This document shows positions 6,048-6,748 of a DNA stretch of 6,748 nt, one piece after another; position 1 is the first letter of the stretch, and every line of letters begins with the position of its first letter. The stretch is taken from NCBI GenBank assembly GCA_017860085.1, contig JAFNAJ010000292.1, positions 1-6,748 of the forward strand, in the 5' to 3' direction. The notes under the pieces were generated by a model. It worked only from the letters and a program-made list of their open reading frames with translations. It was not told the origin of the DNA and ran no database searches. Source of the DNA: Acidobacteriota bacterium. GTDB lineage: Bacteria; Acidobacteriota; Vicinamibacteria; Vicinamibacterales; JAFNAJ01. The translations under genes and the position numbers were made by a program.

Positions 6048-6076
6048 CTGTCGTGCGGCGAGTCCCAAAGTATAAT
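6048..6076 (+). promoter_or_regulatory. Candidate promoter for the GAF-domain gene (perfect -10)
   Basis: TATAAT at 6071-6076 is an exact consensus -10 in an otherwise GC-rich region. The hexamer 17 bp upstream, CTGTCG (6048-6053), matches TTGACA at only 3 of 6 positions. The -10 ends 10 nt before the GTG start at 6087, so transcription would begin within a few bases of the start codon. Confidence 0.5.
6069..6074 (-). promoter_or_regulatory. Candidate -10 box for the FabZ-like/WbsX transcript
   Basis: On the minus strand TATACT (5 of 6 matches to TATAAT) lies 38 nt before the ATG at 6030. It would give a leader of about 30 nt. It overlaps the plus-strand TATAAT of the divergent GAF gene. No clear -35 lies at 16-18 bp; CTGACA (6093-6088) is a good -35 match but only 13 bp away. 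Confidence 0.4.
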
Positions 6077-6086
6077 CTGATTGCTC

Positions 6087-6748
6087 GTGTCAGACCCTCT
6101 CGCGCCTCCGTCCCCCCCACCCGTGATCGTCCCGAGCGCCGTCGACCAACTGGCGACGCTGTTCGACCTCGGCCGGCGCGTCATGTCGGTCCTGGACCTC
6201 GACGAACTGCTCGAGCGCATCCCCGACCTCATCGCCAGGGTCGTCAGCTTCGACGCGTTCGCGGTCTACCTGCTCGACCGGCGGGCCGCCACGCTGCGCG
6301 TCGCGTACGCGGTCGGCTACCCGCAAGGAGCCGTTGGCTCTACCGTGCTGCGGGTCGGCGAGGGGCTGGTTGGCACGGCGGTGTCGGAGAAACTCCCGGT
6401 GCTGGCGAACGAGCTGACCAGCGACGCGCGGTATGTACCCATCGCGCCGGGGATGCAGTCGGAACTCGTGGCGCCCCTCATCCTCAAGGGCCGAGCGATC
6501 GGCGCCCTCAACATCCTGAGCCGCAAGGCGCAGGCCTTTTCAGAAGCCGACGTCGCGCTCCTCAGCCAGTTTGGCGCCCACGTGGCGGTTGCGCTGGAGA
6601 ACGCGCGGCTGTTCGAGCGAGAGCGCCGAGACGCCGAGGTGTTCGAGACCCTGGCCGAAATCGGCCGCGAGGTGTCGGCGATCCTCGATCCGGACGAACT
6701 GCTCACGCGGCTCGTCGAGCTTGCGAAGCGTCTCATCGACTACCGCAC
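6087..6748 (+). CDS. GAF-domain signalling protein, GTG start, 3'-truncated by window edge
   Basis: I translated this frame directly: it opens with GTG at 6087 (V/M-SDPLAPPSPPPVIVPSAVD) and stays open to the window end, 220 codons plus two bases. After a short Pro-rich N-terminus, one complete GAF domain spans about residues 37-173. It has LDLDELLERIPDLIARVV at the start, AVYLLDRRAATLRVAYAVGY, GEGLVGTAV, SELVAPLILKGRAIGALNIL and a final FGAHVAVALENARLFERER helix. A second copy then begins at about 189 (TLAEIGREVSAILDPDELL), mirroring the first, so the protein has tandem GAFs. GAF domains bind small ligands such as cyclic nucleotides or sense redox and light. The output domain is beyond the window; SpoIIE-type phosphatases, histidine kinases and diguanylate cyclases are all common partners. 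In-frame GTG 6123 and ATG 6183 are alternative starts; 6087 is favoured by the exact TATAAT 10 nt upstream, and ATG 6183 would cut the helix leading into the GAF domain. Confidence 0.85.
   Translation, partial: MSDPLAPPSPPPVIVPSAVDQLATLFDLGRRVMSVLDLDELLERIPDLIARVVSFDAFAVYLLDRRAATLRVAYAVGYPQGAVGSTVLRVGEGLVGTAVSEKLPVLANELTSDARYVPIAPGMQSELVAPLILKGRAIGALNILSRKAQAFSEADVALLSQFGAHVAVALENARLFERERRDAEVFETLAEIGREVSAILDPDELLTRLVELAKRLIDYR

Noticed and set aside
4400..6232. A single 610-codon open frame on the minus strand that could be read as a large fusion protein ending in WbsX
   Set aside because: The first 248 codons lie out of frame over the FabZ-like gene and upstream region and are Arg/Gly/Ala-rich with no domain. 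The conserved WbsX sequence begins directly after the GTG at 5488.
6317..6736. Minus-strand Ser/Arg-rich open frame of 139 codons
   Set aside because: It is antisense to the GAF coding frame, which has clear domain homology, and has no recognisable feature of its own.

Overview
The window is GC-rich (about two thirds G+C by eye) and reads as ordinary bacterial chromosome. Its gene mix is a flagellar-type sigma factor, an orphan hybrid histidine kinase, a YhaM-type nuclease and a WbsX-type glycan enzyme. Together with the base composition this would fit an acidobacterium (Vicinamibacteria-like) or a deltaproteobacterial-type genome. That placement is inference, because no rRNA or other taxonomic marker is present. 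There is no tRNA, rRNA, CRISPR array, integrase or prophage gene.

Layout: (1) 1-865, plus strand, 5'-truncated sigma-28 (FliA/WhiG-type) sigma factor with an unusual C-terminal extension. (2) 691-2235, minus strand, hybrid histidine kinase (PAS, HisKA, HATPase, receiver), whose 3' end overlaps the sigma gene tail-to-tail by 175 bp. (3) 2268-2395, a 128-bp inverted-repeat element with near-perfect 30-bp ends. It fills most of the 172-bp divergent intergenic region between the kinase and (4) 2408-3349, plus strand, an EamA/DMT-family transporter. (5) 3364-4350, plus strand, a YhaM-type OB-fold + HD 3'-5' exoribonuclease, 14 bp behind the transporter and probably in one operon with it. (6) 4327-4376, a perfect 25-bp tandem duplication across the nuclease stop codon, at a convergent boundary with (7) 4400-5488, minus strand, a WbsX/GH99-like protein. 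(8) 5539-6030, minus strand, a FabZ-like dehydratase with an altered active-site motif, 50 bp upstream of the WbsX gene and probably cotranscribed with it. (9) 6087-end, plus strand, a GTG-initiated protein with one complete GAF domain and the start of a second, truncated by the window edge and divergent from fabZ.

The genes do not form one pathway. The two ends carry regulation (sigma factor, kinase, GAF protein). The middle carries housekeeping and transport (transporter, nuclease) and an envelope or glycan-lipid pair (FabZ-like and WbsX). The features most worth a second look are the palindromic element in a divergent promoter region, the recurrence of -10-like boxes only 6-10 nt before start codons (possible leaderless transcription), the altered FabZ active-site motif, and the sigma/kinase convergent overlap. 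I do not see a convincing new multi-gene system.
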